Shown one piece after another: positions 42,796-52,590 of a DNA stretch of 64,000 nucleotides. The notes below the pieces were generated by a model. It saw only the letters and a list, made by a program, of their open reading frames with translations, made no database searches and was not told where the DNA came from. Both the position numbers and the translations under genes were made by a program. Source of the DNA: an uncultured Succinatimonas sp. (GTDB taxonomy: Bacteria > Pseudomonadota > Gammaproteobacteria > Enterobacterales > Succinivibrionaceae); assembly GCF_905203285.1 (NCBI RefSeq), contig NZ_CAJKVK010000002.1, positions 13,067-77,066 on the forward strand, given 5' to 3'. The first letter of the stretch is position 1; every line of letters begins with the position of its first letter.

Positions 42796-43576
42796 GCTGA
42801 ATAAAGATTCTGCTGTCGGAACTTTCGTCATCATCATTGCATTCTGCTTGGTCTGCTCCGTCTTGGTATCAAGTGCGGTAGTTGCTTTAGGACCGTTCCA
42901 GCAGGCTGCAATCGCCAATGACCGTCAGGTCAACATTTTGAAAGTTTCCGGCTACAACGTGGAAACCACCGTTGCCGACACTTATGCAAAGCATATTGAG
43001 GCAAGAATGCTTGACGTCGCTTCAGGAAATATCGTTCCTGAGATGCAGGCTCAGGCTGACGGCTACAATTTCGCTTCAGCAGCAAAGCAGGCTGGTGCTT
43101 CCGAAGCCATTCCGGCTGATAAAGATATCGCTAAAATCCGTTCACGCGCCAAGTTGATGCCGATTTACATCGCTAAAGATGATAACGGCACTCCGACCCG
43201 CATTATCCTCCCGTTCTACGGTCAGGCATTGTGGAGTACCGCATACGGCTACTTAGCTTTGTCAACTGACGCCAACACCGTTGAAGGCATCGTCTTCTAC
43301 AGCCACGGTGAAACCCCGGGCTTGGGCGGTGAAATCGACAACCCGCGCTGGCAGGCCATTTGGCAGGGTAAGAAGCTTGAAAACGCCGACGGTGAATACG
43401 CTTTGAACATTACCAAAGTCCCGGATCGTGAAGGTCCCGGTAAGGACTTTGACGTTGACGCATTATCAGGCGCTACTTTGACTTCAAATGGCGTTAATAA
43501 TGCCGTTCATTACTGGTTCGGCGATGCATATAAGCCGTTTCTTGACAACCTTCGCAAGGGGGAGATCCTTAAATGA
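42788..43576 (+). CDS. nqrC: Na+-NQR subunit C
   Basis: Protein of 262 aa with one N-terminal membrane helix and a periplasmic flavin domain. [17 protein letters not shown] carries the covalent FMN at about T230 and is attached by ApbE in other species. Overlaps nqrB by 8 bases and nqrD by 4. [16 protein letters not shown] is characteristic. Confidence 0.95.
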   Translation: MLKLNKDSAVGTFVIIIAFCLVCSVLVSSAVVALGPFQQAAIANDRQVNILKVSGYNVETTVADTYAKHIEARMLDVASGNIVPEMQAQADGYNFASAAKQAGASEAIPADKDIAKIRSRAKLMPIYIAKDDNGTPTRIILPFYGQALWSTAYGYLALSTDANTVEGIVFYSHGETPGLGGEIDNPRWQAIWQGKKLENADGEYALNITKVPDREGPGKDFDVDALSGATLTSNGVNNAVHYWFGDAYKPFLDNLRKGEILK

Positions 43577-44235
43577 GTGATGTAAAGGTCCCTACTTGGA
43601 GAGAAGCTTTCCTAGAGCCTCTTATCACCAATAACCCGGTGATGATTCAGATTCTGGGTATCTGCTCCACTCTTGCTGTTACCTCAAGCATGAAAACAGC
43701 GTTCGTTATGGGTATTTCCGTAACGGCGGTTACCGCTTTGTCAAACTACGCGGTATCCCTTACTCGTAATTACATTCCAAGCAGCGTGCGAATCATCGCT
43801 CAGATGACCATTATCGCTTCCTTGGTTATCGTCGTTGACCAGATCTTAAGAGCATTTGCCTACGATCTGTCAAAGCAATTGTCCGTATATGTCGGTTTGA
43901 TCATCACTAACTGTATCGTTATGGGTCGTACCGAAGGCTTTGCTTTGAAGTATCCGCCCGTTCAGTCATTCTTTGACGGCTTGGGCAACGGTATCGGCTA
44001 CATGGTCGTGCTCTGCATTATCGCTACTTTCCGTGAAATCTTCGGCGCCGGATCCTGGTTCGGCATCACCATCATGGAAACCGTTAACAACGGTGGCTGG
44101 TATGTTCCGTGCGGTCTCCTCGTAATGCCTCCTTGCGGCTTCTTCTTGGTCGGTCTTTTGATTTGGGCCGTCAAGAGCTATCGTAAGGAACTTATCGAGC
44201 CTGCCGAATACGATACTCATAAGGAGGATTACTAA
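43573..44235 (+). CDS. nqrD: Na+-NQR subunit D
   Basis: Protein of 220 aa, six membrane helices, homologous to NqrE with opposite topology. The cysteines for the intramembrane iron centre are in [10 protein letters not shown] and [14 protein letters not shown]. It starts inside the nqrC stop (4-base overlap). Confidence 0.95.
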   Translation: MSDVKVPTWREAFLEPLITNNPVMIQILGICSTLAVTSSMKTAFVMGISVTAVTALSNYAVSLTRNYIPSSVRIIAQMTIIASLVIVVDQILRAFAYDLSKQLSVYVGLIITNCIVMGRTEGFALKYPPVQSFFDGLGNGIGYMVVLCIIATFREIFGAGSWFGITIMETVNNGGWYVPCGLLVMPPCGFFLVGLLIWAVKSYRKELIEPAEYDTHKEDY

Positions 44236-44237
44236 TA

Positions 44238-44837
44238 ATGTTAGAACATTATCTTTCCCTCTTTGTTAAGAGTATTTTTATCGAGAACATGGCTTTGTCC
44301 TTCTTCCTCGGTATGTGTACTTTCCTTGCAGTTTCAAAGAAAGTTACCACTTCCGTAGGTTTGGGCCTTGCCGTAGTTATGGTGCAGATTTTGGCCGTTC
44401 CTGCCAACAACCTCATCAATACCTACGTGTTAAAGCCTGATGCCTTGATTCAGGGCCTTGACCTCTCGTTCTTGAGCTTTATTACCTGGATCGGCGTTAT
44501 TGCAGCTATCGTACAGATCTTGGAAATGTTCCTTGATAAATTCGTACCGAGCCTCTATAGCGCCTTGGGTATTTTCTTACCGCTCATTACCGTAAACTGC
44601 GTTATCTTCGCCGGTGTGTCCTTCATGGTTCTCCGTGAGTACAACTTCGCCGAATCCGTCGTCTACGGTTTAGGTTCAGGTCTCTCTTGGGCATTAGCCA
44701 TCGCATTGCTTGCCGCTATTCGTGAGAAATTAAAGTACTCCGATACTCCGGCTGGTCTGCGCGGCATCGGCCTGACTTTCATAACCGCAGGACTGATGGC
44801 CTTAGGCTTCATGTCCTTCTCAGGCATTCAGCTCTAA
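44238..44837 (+). CDS. nqrE: Na+-NQR subunit E
   Basis: Protein of 199 aa, six helices. Its iron-ligand cysteines lie in [14 protein letters not shown] and TVNCVIFAG, matching NqrD by pseudo-twofold symmetry. It starts 2 nt after nqrD and has AAGGAGG upstream. Confidence 0.95.
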   Translation: MLEHYLSLFVKSIFIENMALSFFLGMCTFLAVSKKVTTSVGLGLAVVMVQILAVPANNLINTYVLKPDALIQGLDLSFLSFITWIGVIAAIVQILEMFLDKFVPSLYSALGIFLPLITVNCVIFAGVSFMVLREYNFAESVVYGLGSGLSWALAIALLAAIREKLKYSDTPAGLRGIGLTFITAGLMALGFMSFSGIQL

Positions 44838-44846
44838 GGAGGTAAC

Positions 44847-46076
44847 ATGTTTACAATTGTGTCCGGCGTTGTGATGTTCGTTGTCATCATTGCAGTGCTG
44901 GTAGGTTTGATTCTTGCAGCTAAACGCTTCTTAGTGCAGGAAGGTGACGTCACCATCGGTGTTAACGGCGATCCGAAGTTGGCATTGACTTGCCCTGCCG
45001 GCAACAAGCTGTTAAACGATTTGTCCGATAAGGGCGTGTTCGTTTCTTCAGCCTGCGGCGGCCGCGGTGCTTGCGGTCAGTGCAAGGTTAAAGTCGTTAA
45101 AGGCGGCGGCGACGTTCTGCCGATTGAGTACGCACACTTCACCAAGCGTCAGATCCGTGAAGGCTGGCGTCTTGCCTGCCAGGTAACCGTCAAGAACGAT
45201 TGCGAAATCGAGTTGCCTGCTGAAGTATTCGGCGTTAAGAAATGGGAATGCACCGTTATTTCCAATGAAAACGTTGCTACCTTCATTAAAGAGCTGCGCT
45301 TGCGCATCCCTGAAGGCGAGGAAGTTCCGTTCCGCGCCGGCGGCTACATCCAGATTGAAGCCCCTGCCCATACCGTTTACTACAAGGATTATGATATCCC
45401 TGAGCAGTATCGTAAGGACTGGGAACACTTCCATCTGTTTGACCTCGTGTCAAAAGTTGACGAGCCGACCACCCGTGCATACTCCATGGCCAACTATCCC
45501 GGTGAGAAAGGCCTTATTATGCTCAACGTCCGTATCGCAACTCCTCCGCTTCGCCAGCTTAAGGAAATCCCTCCTGGGATCATGTCCTCCTATATTTGGA
45601 GCTTGAAGCCCGGTGATAAGGTTACTATTTCAGGTCCGTTCGGCGAGTTCTTTGCTCGTGAGACCGACAATGAAATGGTATTCATCGGCGGCGGTGCCGG
45701 TATGGCCCCGATGCGTTCACACATTTTCGATCAGTTGAAGCGCTTAAACAGCAAGCGTCGCATCTCTTTCTGGTACGGTGCCCGTTCCTTAAGAGAAGCT
45801 TTCTATGTTGACGAGTTCAACCAGCTTGCAAAAGAGCATCCTAACTTCACTTGGCACTTGGCTTTGTCAGATCCTCTCCCTGAAGATCATTGGACCGGCC
45901 TCACCGGCTTCATCGCCAACGTCTTGTATGAACAGTATCTGAAGAATCATAAGAATCCTGAAGATTGCGAGTTCTACATGTGCGGTCCTCCGATGATGAC
46001 CAAGTCTGCTGTGGATATGCTCCACTCCTTGGGTGTTGAAGACGAAAACATCCTCTTTGATAACTTCGGCGGTTAA
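44847..46076 (+). CDS. nqrF: Na+-NQR subunit F (NADH dehydrogenase subunit)
   Basis: Protein of 409 aa. One N-terminal helix is followed by a 2Fe-2S ferredoxin domain with C70, C76, C79 and C111 ([14 protein letters not shown]...LACQV) at the positions known in Vibrio. An FAD domain (RAYSMANYP) and an NADH domain ([30 protein letters not shown]) complete it. It takes electrons from NADH for the pump. Last gene of the operon, followed by a strong terminator; no apbE or nqrM follows. Confidence 0.96.
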   Translation: MFTIVSGVVMFVVIIAVLVGLILAAKRFLVQEGDVTIGVNGDPKLALTCPAGNKLLNDLSDKGVFVSSACGGRGACGQCKVKVVKGGGDVLPIEYAHFTKRQIREGWRLACQVTVKNDCEIELPAEVFGVKKWECTVISNENVATFIKELRLRIPEGEEVPFRAGGYIQIEAPAHTVYYKDYDIPEQYRKDWEHFHLFDLVSKVDEPTTRAYSMANYPGEKGLIMLNVRIATPPLRQLKEIPPGIMSSYIWSLKPGDKVTISGPFGEFFARETDNEMVFIGGGAGMAPMRSHIFDQLKRLNSKRRISFWYGARSLREAFYVDEFNQLAKEHPNFTWHLALSDPLPEDHWTGLTGFIANVLYEQYLKNHKNPEDCEFYMCGPPMMTKSAVDMLHSLGVEDENILFDNFGG

Positions 46077-46097
46077 TAAGATCCTGAAGTTTATAAA

Positions 46098-46120
46098 AAA
46101 GCCGGCCTCGTGCCGGCTTT
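46098..46120 (+). terminator. Rho-independent terminator after nqrF
   Basis: AAAGCCGGC (46098-46106) and GCCGGCTTT (46112-46120) with a 5-nt loop, then TTACG. It lies 21 nt after the nqrF stop. Confidence 0.85.
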
Positions 46121-46214
46121 TACGATCTTTTTTGGACAATTTTAATTTTCTTTGAGCAAAAGTTAAAAAAAGCATTAATATATGGGGGCAAATTTATTGG
46201 ATTATTTATAACTT

Positions 46215-48080
46215 ATGAAATTAATTTTTCTGTTTCTTTTCATGCTGATAGCTCCTGTCGCGGTGGCTGTGGAGTCATGGGAAGCAGGCAGAATCGACTA
46301 TGATGACGGCACCTCGGAAATTGCCGCTTTTATCAACACTCCCGAGAAAATTCAGCTGCAGATTGTGCTGTGCGCAAGAAACGAGCCGATTAATTATCGT
46401 TTTTCCCTAATTTTCCCCGAACCTTTAGAATATTCCGCCTTTTTTAAAGTAAAAGTATCGTCAGCAGGCGACACCACGCAGGCTTTTGCCGAGTTAAACG
46501 GCAATACCCTTGATTTTCAGCTTGACCCTTCCGTATTCGTGAACTTGCCGGATGCTCCTGACTTATCTATTGAATTTGAAAAGGACGATGCCGAGTTTTT
46601 GGGAATTCCGCAGGTTTTAAATATTCCGGTGTACGGAGCGGACGTAACGATTAAGCAGATAGCCGCCGAGTGCGGGTACCTTTGCGTCAATGAAGATTTT
46701 AAGTGTGAGTCGCCGCTTGTTTCTGCGATTTTATGGCCAAGAAGCGGTTTTATTGATGATTCGGTAAGTAAGCTTGATGATGTCTGTACGCGCGGCAGCG
46801 ATAAAGCCTATAGCTTTAATTTAAGCGATAAGTGCAAGCAGGCGCTTGATTTACGTTTTGCGGCTATCGGTTTTGAGCCTCTTTCTTTTTTGGATAAGCT
46901 CTTTCACGGTAAGGATTCGTCATATGCTAAATATCGCAGTACCTGGAATGAGGCTTTAAGCGCTTTAAAGACCAAAGAAGATCCGCAAAAGCCTAAGGTT
47001 GAGTCTGAGATTGCATCTGAGGTTGATGATTATGATTGGTATTTGGCGCTTTACTCGATATTAGGATCGCGCAAGCTTACCAATTATCCTGCAAGCTATT
47101 TCGCGGTTTTGGATCTTGAGGAAGATCCGACGACGCTTTTATATAACACCGATTCACGTTATGACGTCGAGACTTTAAAGTATATGTCGGTATTGTTGCG
47201 TTCAAGTGACGATAACGTTGACAAGCTTATTGAAAAGGCAATATCCGAGTGGCGTAATTTTTATCGTGATTTAAGCGTGTCCTTGCCTTTAATTAAAGAA
47301 GCGCAGGCATTGCGTCCGCTTTTATACCGCAGCATGTTGTTAAGACTGTGGATACTCGCCGGCAAGCCGCAGCCGATTGAATTAAAGCAAGATCAAATGT
47401 TCGTGCAGGGTACGGATAATAAGTACAGCACGGATGATGCGCTTGAGAAAAAATGCGCTTATTTTGACGGCGTGCGCGGTGATGAGTTTTTCTATGCATC
47501 AAATGAATGCGTGGACGCGATACGCCAAACTTTAAAACAAAGCGATTTAATTAATGATGAGTATCATTTATTAAGAGAAAAATGGGATGACTATGCCAAA
47601 GATTGGCAGAAATCCATTTTTTACTCCGAAAGCGTGGATGACGCAGTGGGCGATCACCTGCTTACGGGATTAAGCCTGCCGATGCTGTCAGCATATAAAA
47701 TTTATGGTTTTGGTGATTACTTTTTGCTGCGTGACTGCATTTCAAGCCGCGATCAGGATATCTGTTCGTTTGAAGAAAGAAGCTTATATAACACCTATCA
47801 ACTGGAGCTTAATAACCGCTTGGCCGCAATTGACGCGGTATCGAAAGATGACGCGTTGGTGCTTAAAGCTTTAAGTGACAAATGGCAGATTTATTATGAT
47901 GAGCTTGATAAATATTTAAAATCTCTTGTGGATACGCATAAAATTCCGGCATGGCGAGCTTATATGGTAAAGGGCGTTGCCGCCATCATGCAGACTAATG
48001 CGGTATTAAATGCCCCTTACTATAAAGAAGAGCTTCCTGATATTTCGCTTGACAGTTTTGACGGCGATGTGCAGGAATAG
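46215..48080 (+). CDS. Large uncharacterised exported protein
   Basis: Protein of 621 aa, not recognised. It has a Sec signal peptide (MKLIFLFLFMLIAPVAVAVES) and no further membrane helix, so it should be periplasmic or secreted. The N-terminal 150 residues look beta-rich, the remainder mostly helical and acidic. Cysteines are frequent and partly paired (CGYLCVNEDFKCE; DKCKQ; KKCAY; NECVD; RDCISSRDQDICS). Two segments share a C...L..KW..Y pattern (ECVDAIRQTLK...REKWDDYAKDW and ICSFEERS...SDKWQIYYDEL), which is vaguely like LprI/DUF1311 repeats. This is only a guess. It has its own position after the nqr terminator. Confidence 0.65.
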   Translation: MKLIFLFLFMLIAPVAVAVESWEAGRIDYDDGTSEIAAFINTPEKIQLQIVLCARNEPINYRFSLIFPEPLEYSAFFKVKVSSAGDTTQAFAELNGNTLDFQLDPSVFVNLPDAPDLSIEFEKDDAEFLGIPQVLNIPVYGADVTIKQIAAECGYLCVNEDFKCESPLVSAILWPRSGFIDDSVSKLDDVCTRGSDKAYSFNLSDKCKQALDLRFAAIGFEPLSFLDKLFHGKDSSYAKYRSTWNEALSALKTKEDPQKPKVESEIASEVDDYDWYLALYSILGSRKLTNYPASYFAVLDLEEDPTTLLYNTDSRYDVETLKYMSVLLRSSDDNVDKLIEKAISEWRNFYRDLSVSLPLIKEAQALRPLLYRSMLLRLWILAGKPQPIELKQDQMFVQGTDNKYSTDDALEKKCAYFDGVRGDEFFYASNECVDAIRQTLKQSDLINDEYHLLREKWDDYAKDWQKSIFYSESVDDAVGDHLLTGLSLPMLSAYKIYGFGDYFLLRDCISSRDQDICSFEERSLYNTYQLELNNRLAAIDAVSKDDALVLKALSDKWQIYYDELDKYLKSLVDTHKIPAWRAYMVKGVAAIMQTNAVLNAPYYKEELPDISLDSFDGDVQE

Positions 48081-48136
48081 TAAAGCTTTATAGTTAAAAG
48101 CGCGATTAATTTAAAGTTTTGGTGAAAGCAAAAGCC

Positions 48137-48162
48137 TTACATCCCACATTGAGCAGTAATTT
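48137..48162 (+). repeat. IS1634 left end: target duplication plus inverted repeat
   Basis: TTACAT (48137-48142, target copy) followed by the 20-bp terminal repeat 48143-48162. Confidence 0.9.
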
Positions 48163-50224
48163 CTATTAATATTTTTTTATTATAGCCATCAGATTAGTTT
48201 TTAAAAATCCTGCCCGGAGTCCGGATCAAGATAAGGCTCATATTGCAGCGGACTGTAATATTTCGCTGTCTCAATCCCCAAAGCCGCCAAAAGCTGCATC
48301 AAAGGCTGCGTCAATCCCGATACATGCAGCCTGCCGGTAAGGGCAACATAATTAAGACTCAGATTGTTGTTCTCCATATATTTAAATAAACGCTTAAGCG
48401 TCGGCTGATTCTGTTCTTTTTTATGTTCAGGATCGAGGATGGTCAACTGCTTGGATGCCATTACCATGCGTACCCGGTATTCAAGGCATGAATAAACCAA
48501 TAACGCTGTAGACATCACCCACAGCAGAGCCGTAATGCGGTGCGGTGTCTTAAGGTAAAGAGCATCGAGAAACAGCGTCGGATCTTTAAGCAGACGCCAA
48601 TGCCTCTCAATAACGCTTTGTCGTTTATAGGTGCCGAGCAATTCGGCAGGCGTCCATTCCCGCTTAGTATCATTGGTGGCAATCAGGTATAAGGTTTCCT
48701 GAGCGATTGCTGCTTTTACCGCATTTTCATTTATCATTACCTTCCCCGTAACCTTTACACAGGCCAGTACGGTCGGAGCCGGCTCTCCTTTATGGGGGCG
48801 TCCGCGGGAGGTATGTTTGTATACCTCTTCGTATCCGATGCCGGATAGGACGCATAATTTGCAGCTTTTAAGCAGTTTCTCTACGGCTTTTTCCGCGTCT
48901 TTACGGCATTGACACGGGTCAGTGGACAGTTTCTTAAGTTTTTGCGTCAGCTTTTCGTATTCTTTTTGTGCCCTGCGTTGTACCGCGGCGGTCTTTTGCT
49001 CTTTAAGATTGCGGTTGTCGATAAGCAAAAGCCTGATGTTTTGTCCTCCGACTACGGCGTCTTCACACCACATGCATTTAACTCCGTCAGGAACTTCAGG
49101 ATTGATGTCCGTCATTGCTCCGGCTGCGTTTAATGCTTGAGCAAAGCACTTTTTGGCAAGATTAGTGCCGTCAGGTACCCGGGTAACGATTTTGATGTTG
49201 TTCTCATAGGCTTTGATGAAGTTTTCTTCCGAATATAATGCACTGTCGCCGACAAGATATTTCAAGTCTTTAAACTGCTCTATGATTAACGGCCATGCCT
49301 GCGTCAGCGTTTCCCAAAATGATTTGTTGTCATGAGTATTGCCGCTTACCGCTCTTTGATATAAGGGCAGTTTGCTGCCGCCGTCACTTATCATTAAGGA
49401 AATAACCTGCGGCAAATCCGGTCTGTGGTCACGGGAATATCCCGCAGCAATACGCAAACTGCATTCTTCCTCATCTTTTTCACTGCCGTCATAGTGAAAG
49501 GAGGTTGAATCAATGTGCGCTTTGCTTATTTTCAAATCAAGTTTGCGTGCCGCCTTTCGGGCACACAGTACAAACAATTTCTCCGCCCCAAGCTCATACA
49601 CTTCATCCAAATAACGGCTTAACACATGCCGGTTTAAATCTTCAGGCATAATGTCCTGATTGAGTAATGCACATAAGGGACGACGCTTATAGAATTCCAC
49701 AGTGCCGAGCAAGGTTTGATACGGTACGTTTAACAGCTGCATCACCAACGCCTTGGTAACGGCTCCGCAATTTACTTTAACGTGTGAGCCTGCTTTGCCG
49801 ATATATGTATCAATAAGCTCTTCAAGACCTAAATAATCGAACATGCCCGCAACCAAGCCGGTGGAGTCGAGAGATTGAGAAGTGACTGCACATCGGCTGC
49901 CGAACAAAGCGGCGGCATCAAGGTTATTACCGTTGAAGCGGATATCTGAGGTTAAATCTACTCTGCGGTGAGGACGGCGGACAGTCATGCAAAACTCCTT
50001 TGTTATTCAAGGATAATTTGCCTTAAAAACAATGCTGAAACCACCGGTAGAGAGAAAATTTGATCAAATCATCATATTTTAGAGATAAGTATTAATGACG
50101 GTGATCTTTATCATACAATTTCAATAAAAACATCTTGCAAAGATTGAACAATTGTGCACATGCTAAATTATCAAGCGGTAACCGATAGGATTAAATAATC
50201 CTAAAAATTACTGCTCAATGTGGG
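48143..50224 (-). mobile_element. Complete IS1634-family insertion sequence (2082 bp)
   Basis: Perfect 20-bp terminal inverted repeats flank one transposase gene: CCCACATTGAGCAGTAATTT (48143-48162) and its exact complement at 50205-50224. The 6-bp sequence TTACAT is duplicated directly outside both ends (48137-48142 and 50225-50230), the expected target duplication. The insertion lies between two genes and breaks no recognisable frame. Perfect ends and target copies indicate a recent, probably still mobile copy. Confidence 0.92.
48201..49988 (-). CDS. IS1634-family DDE transposase
   Basis: Protein of 595 aa, full length. The N-terminal domain (LVAGMFDYLGLEELIDTYIG) is the DUF4277 type found in IS1634 transposases. 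The catalytic triad is inferred as D in AHIDSTSFHYDG, D in KYLVGDSALYSEEN and E in KRQSVIERHWRLLKD. The Y-x2-R-x3-I-E-x6-K motif of IS4-type enzymes is visible in the last segment. A lysine-rich insert (QRRAQKEYEKLTQKLKKL) lies between them. AAGGAG precedes the ATG. No frameshift, so it is predicted to be active. Confidence 0.92.
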   Translation of the reverse strand: MTVRRPHRRVDLTSDIRFNGNNLDAAALFGSRCAVTSQSLDSTGLVAGMFDYLGLEELIDTYIGKAGSHVKVNCGAVTKALVMQLLNVPYQTLLGTVEFYKRRPLCALLNQDIMPEDLNRHVLSRYLDEVYELGAEKLFVLCARKAARKLDLKISKAHIDSTSFHYDGSEKDEEECSLRIAAGYSRDHRPDLPQVISLMISDGGSKLPLYQRAVSGNTHDNKSFWETLTQAWPLIIEQFKDLKYLVGDSALYSEENFIKAYENNIKIVTRVPDGTNLAKKCFAQALNAAGAMTDINPEVPDGVKCMWCEDAVVGGQNIRLLLIDNRNLKEQKTAAVQRRAQKEYEKLTQKLKKLSTDPCQCRKDAEKAVEKLLKSCKLCVLSGIGYEEVYKHTSRGRPHKGEPAPTVLACVKVTGKVMINENAVKAAIAQETLYLIATNDTKREWTPAELLGTYKRQSVIERHWRLLKDPTLFLDALYLKTPHRITALLWVMSTALLVYSCLEYRVRMVMASKQLTILDPEHKKEQNQPTLKRLFKYMENNNLSLNYVALTGRLHVSGLTQPLMQLLAALGIETAKYYSPLQYEPYLDPDSGQDF

Positions 50225-50230
50225 TTACAT
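50205..50230 (+). repeat. IS1634 right end: inverted repeat plus target duplication
   Basis: AAATTACTGCTCAATGTGGG (50205-50224), the exact reverse complement of the left repeat, followed by TTACAT (50225-50230). Confidence 0.9.
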
Positions 50231-50280
50231 TGTAAAATTTAAAAAGAAAGTCTTAGTTATTAAATTCATTGGAAAAGTAA

Positions 50281-50490
50281 ATGGCACAGTCTCTTTTTAG
50301 TTTCGTTACCAATGTGTTGTTTTATATCGCTATGGGCGGTATTTGCGTGTGTGCTTTTTGGGGATACGTGATTGTAAAAGATCCGATAAAACGTAAGAAG
50401 ATCATGTCATACGGCTACTTTATTGCAGGTATTTATTTTGCGGCATTAATTTTGTCGTGTCTTTTGATGTTGATGGGTAGGCATTTTTAA
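50281..50490 (+). CDS. Small two-helix membrane protein
   Basis: Protein of 69 aa, not recognised. Two hydrophobic helices (about 11-31 and 44-65) flank a short basic loop (KDPIKRKK), so both ends should face the same side. A purine-rich GGAAAAG stands 4 nt before the ATG. Its upstream region was altered by the IS1634 insertion, which now ends 56 nt before its start, so its expression may have changed. Confidence 0.55.
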   Translation: MAQSLFSFVTNVLFYIAMGGICVCAFWGYVIVKDPIKRKKIMSYGYFIAGIYFAALILSCLLMLMGRHF

Positions 50491-50758
50491 ATAAAAAACA
50501 TTATTAACTTGACGTTCCAATGTAAAAATGAAATTGAAGTATTTGCCTGAAAGTCTTGGAGTTAAATTTTTATTGCTGAAAATCAAGTTATTGATACAAC
50601 ATTTATGCAACATTTCAATTTTTCTTAAATTTTACAAATAGTTATTTCTATGCGGATAAGCTTAATTTTATAATTTGCAACATTTTTCGTTGAAAGATTT
50701 TTTGTGTTTATTTTTTCGTAATATTGAGAACCTAAAATTAGATTTTTAATAAACAATT

Positions 50759-50786
50759 TTGATATAAGGTGTAAATTTTTTATAGA
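50759..50786 (+). promoter_or_regulatory. Candidate promoter of the ImmA/IrrE-family gene
   Basis: TTGATA (50759-50764), a 16-nt spacer and TATAGA (50781-50786), 24 nt before the ATG at 50811. The preceding 260 nt (50491-50758) are very AT-rich and show no gene. Confidence 0.4.
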
Positions 50787-51776
50787 GGAGTTTTAGAGAG
50801 AGACCATAATATGACCGTTTATTTGCCGATAAAGCTGAACGTGCTTGAGTGGGCCTATAAAAGGGCAGGTCTTTCTTTGTCCGAACTTTTTGTAAAGTAT
50901 CCGGGATATAAAAATAGAATAAGCGATTTAGATATTAAATTAACCATGAAGCAAGCTACAGAAATAGCTAATCATGTTCATATTCCGCTAGGTTTTTTAT
51001 TTTTGAATGAGCCTTTTGAAGAGTCTTTGCCTATAAAAGATTTTAGAACATTAAATAATAAAGTTGCTAAAAAGATAAGCTTGAATTTAAGGAATGTTAT
51101 TAATCAATGTCAGCTTCAGCAGGATTGGTTTACTGAATACGCTGAGGAAAACGATCTGGAAAAATGTTCTTTAGTAAATAAAAGTAATTTAGATGAAGAT
51201 CCCAAAGATGCAGCTGAAAAATTAAAAATTTATTTGAATTATAAAGAGAAAGATTTATCTAAGGCAGATGATTACCGCAGATATTTAAGAGCAGTAATTG
51301 AACAGGCCGGAGTGCTTGTTTTTATTAGTTCTACGGTAGGAAATAACAATACTAGGCCATTAGATATAAATGAATTTCGCGGATTTGCTTTATCCGATCC
51401 GTATGCGCCGCTTATTTTTATAAATTCTTCCGATAGCGTTTCTGCACAGATTTTTACGATGATTCATGAATTGGCTCATATTATGTTGGGTGAAAGCGGC
51501 ATTTCAAATGAAGCTATGGAAGACATATTTGTAAGCAGTCAAATTGAAAAGTAGTGTAATGCCGTTGCTGCAAATTTTCTTGTACCCGAAGATAAGTTGA
51601 AATTACTTTATGAGCAAAATTATAAGCTCAGTTTGTATGACTTGATTGTTAGTTTAGTTTTTAAATTTCATGTGAGCTCTTTAGTAATTTTACGTAGATT
51701 ATACGAATTAAATCTTATTGAAAAAGATGAATTTTCTAATTTGTTTAACCGATTAAAAAAAGATGCTCTTAAAGAG

Positions 51777-51859
51777 TTTTCTCCGCATACGCGGAGGTGT
51801 TTCCCTGATAAAAGTGTCCGTGCTTATCAAAACGATGTTTTCTCTGCGTATGCGGAGGT
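51777..51859 (+). repeat. Pair of palindromic direct repeats before rpoE
   Basis: Two copies of the palindrome CTCYGCRTAYGCGGAG, each preceded by TTTT and followed by GT: 51781-51796 (CTCCGCATACGCGGAG) and 51842-51857 (CTCTGCGTATGCGGAG), 61 bp apart from start to start. Three differences between the copies leave the hairpin paired. They lie in the degenerate tail of the ImmA-like frame, 75-200 nt upstream of rpoE. Confidence 0.7.
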
Positions 51860-51931
51860 TCTTCTTATTATATGTTTTAGACTTTTCTTTCCCTCTCTTG
51901 ATAAATTTTTGTATACTTTGAAAAATTTTTT

Positions 51932-51960
51932 GAAACTTTTTTTAATTCTCCCAGTCTTAA
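51932..51960 (+). promoter_or_regulatory. Candidate sigma-E autoregulated promoter of rpoE
   Basis: GAAACTT (51932-51938), a 16-nt spacer and TCTTAA (51955-51960) resemble the sigma-E consensus GGAACTT-N15/16-TCTRA. It ends 22 nt before the rpoE ATG. Autoregulation of rpoE is known in enterics. Confidence 0.5.
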
Positions 51961-51982
51961 ATAGTGTGTAGGAATTGGATTG

Positions 51983-52579
51983 ATGGAAAATCAGATGTTT
52001 AACGACAAAGCGCAAAACGATGCTCTAATCGTTGAACAAGTCCAAAAAGGCAATTCCCAGGCTTATAACCTGTTGGTTATCAAGTATCAGCACAAAATTC
52101 GCGACGTCGCTTTAAAGTTTACGAATAATCAGGCAGACGCCAGCGATATAGCTCAGGAAGCTTTTATTAAAGCATACAGAGCAATAGGCAGTTTTAGAGG
52201 AGAGTGCTCTTTTTATACGTGGATTTACCGTATTACGGTCAACACGGCAAAGAGCTTTCTTGAGAGCAACTCAAAGCATCGCTACGCTGTAGACGTCGAT
52301 GCACCTGAATTTGAATCTCAAGACACTCAAGGAGTTTTAACCTCCAATGAATCTCCTGACCGACTTATCGAGTCGGATGAGCTTAAAAGAGTAATTTTTA
52401 AAGCTTTAAACGAACTGCCGAGCGACCTTAAGCAGGCAATTATGCTTAGGGAAATAGAAGGCAAGTCTTATGATGAGATTGCCGAAATCATGAAAACTCC
52501 GATCGGCACGGTTCGATCCCGAATTTTTAGAGCCAGACAGTTCATTGAGGAACAGATGGCGAAAATCTCAGGCAACTGA
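51983..52579 (+). CDS. rpoE: RNA polymerase sigma-E factor
   Basis: Protein of 198 aa, ECF sigma factor for envelope stress. Region 2 is DASDIAQEAFIKAYRAIGSFRGECSFYTWIYRITVNTAKSFL, very close to E. coli RpoE. Region 4 is LPSDLKQAIMLREIEGKSYDEIAEIMKTPIGTVRSRIFRARQFI. The ATG at 51983 is chosen over a TTG one codon upstream. First gene of rpoE-rseA-rseB, with a sigma-E-like promoter in front. Confidence 0.95.
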   Translation: MENQMFNDKAQNDALIVEQVQKGNSQAYNLLVIKYQHKIRDVALKFTNNQADASDIAQEAFIKAYRAIGSFRGECSFYTWIYRITVNTAKSFLESNSKHRYAVDVDAPEFESQDTQGVLTSNESPDRLIESDELKRVIFKALNELPSDLKQAIMLREIEGKSYDEIAEIMKTPIGTVRSRIFRARQFIEEQMAKISGN

Positions 52580-52590
52580 GGAGAATTTAT

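Larger units (their letters stand above)
50811..51971 (+). pseudogene. XRE/ImmA-IrrE-family peptidase gene split by an in-frame amber codon
   Basis: The frame encodes 247 codons, an in-frame TAG (51552-51554) and a further 138 codons. The first part has an N-terminal HTH-like region, then GFLFLNEPFEESLPIKDFRTL, and the M78 zinc-protease motif HELAH (219-223), the standard plan of COG2856 proteins. After the stop the frame continues CNAVAANFLVPEDKL, where relatives carry (E)KWCNAVAAEFLVP, so the TAG most likely replaces a Trp codon (TGG). The last 60 codons no longer resemble the family. Such proteins act with HTH repressors in mobile elements or as toxin-antitoxin regulators; no partner remains. 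AT-rich like other transferred genes. Confidence 0.75.

Noticed and set aside
51597..51971. Second ImmA-frame segment as an independent gene
   Set aside because: It is in the same frame as the ImmA-like gene and continues its conserved CNAVAANFLVP motif, so it is the part cut off by the amber codon.
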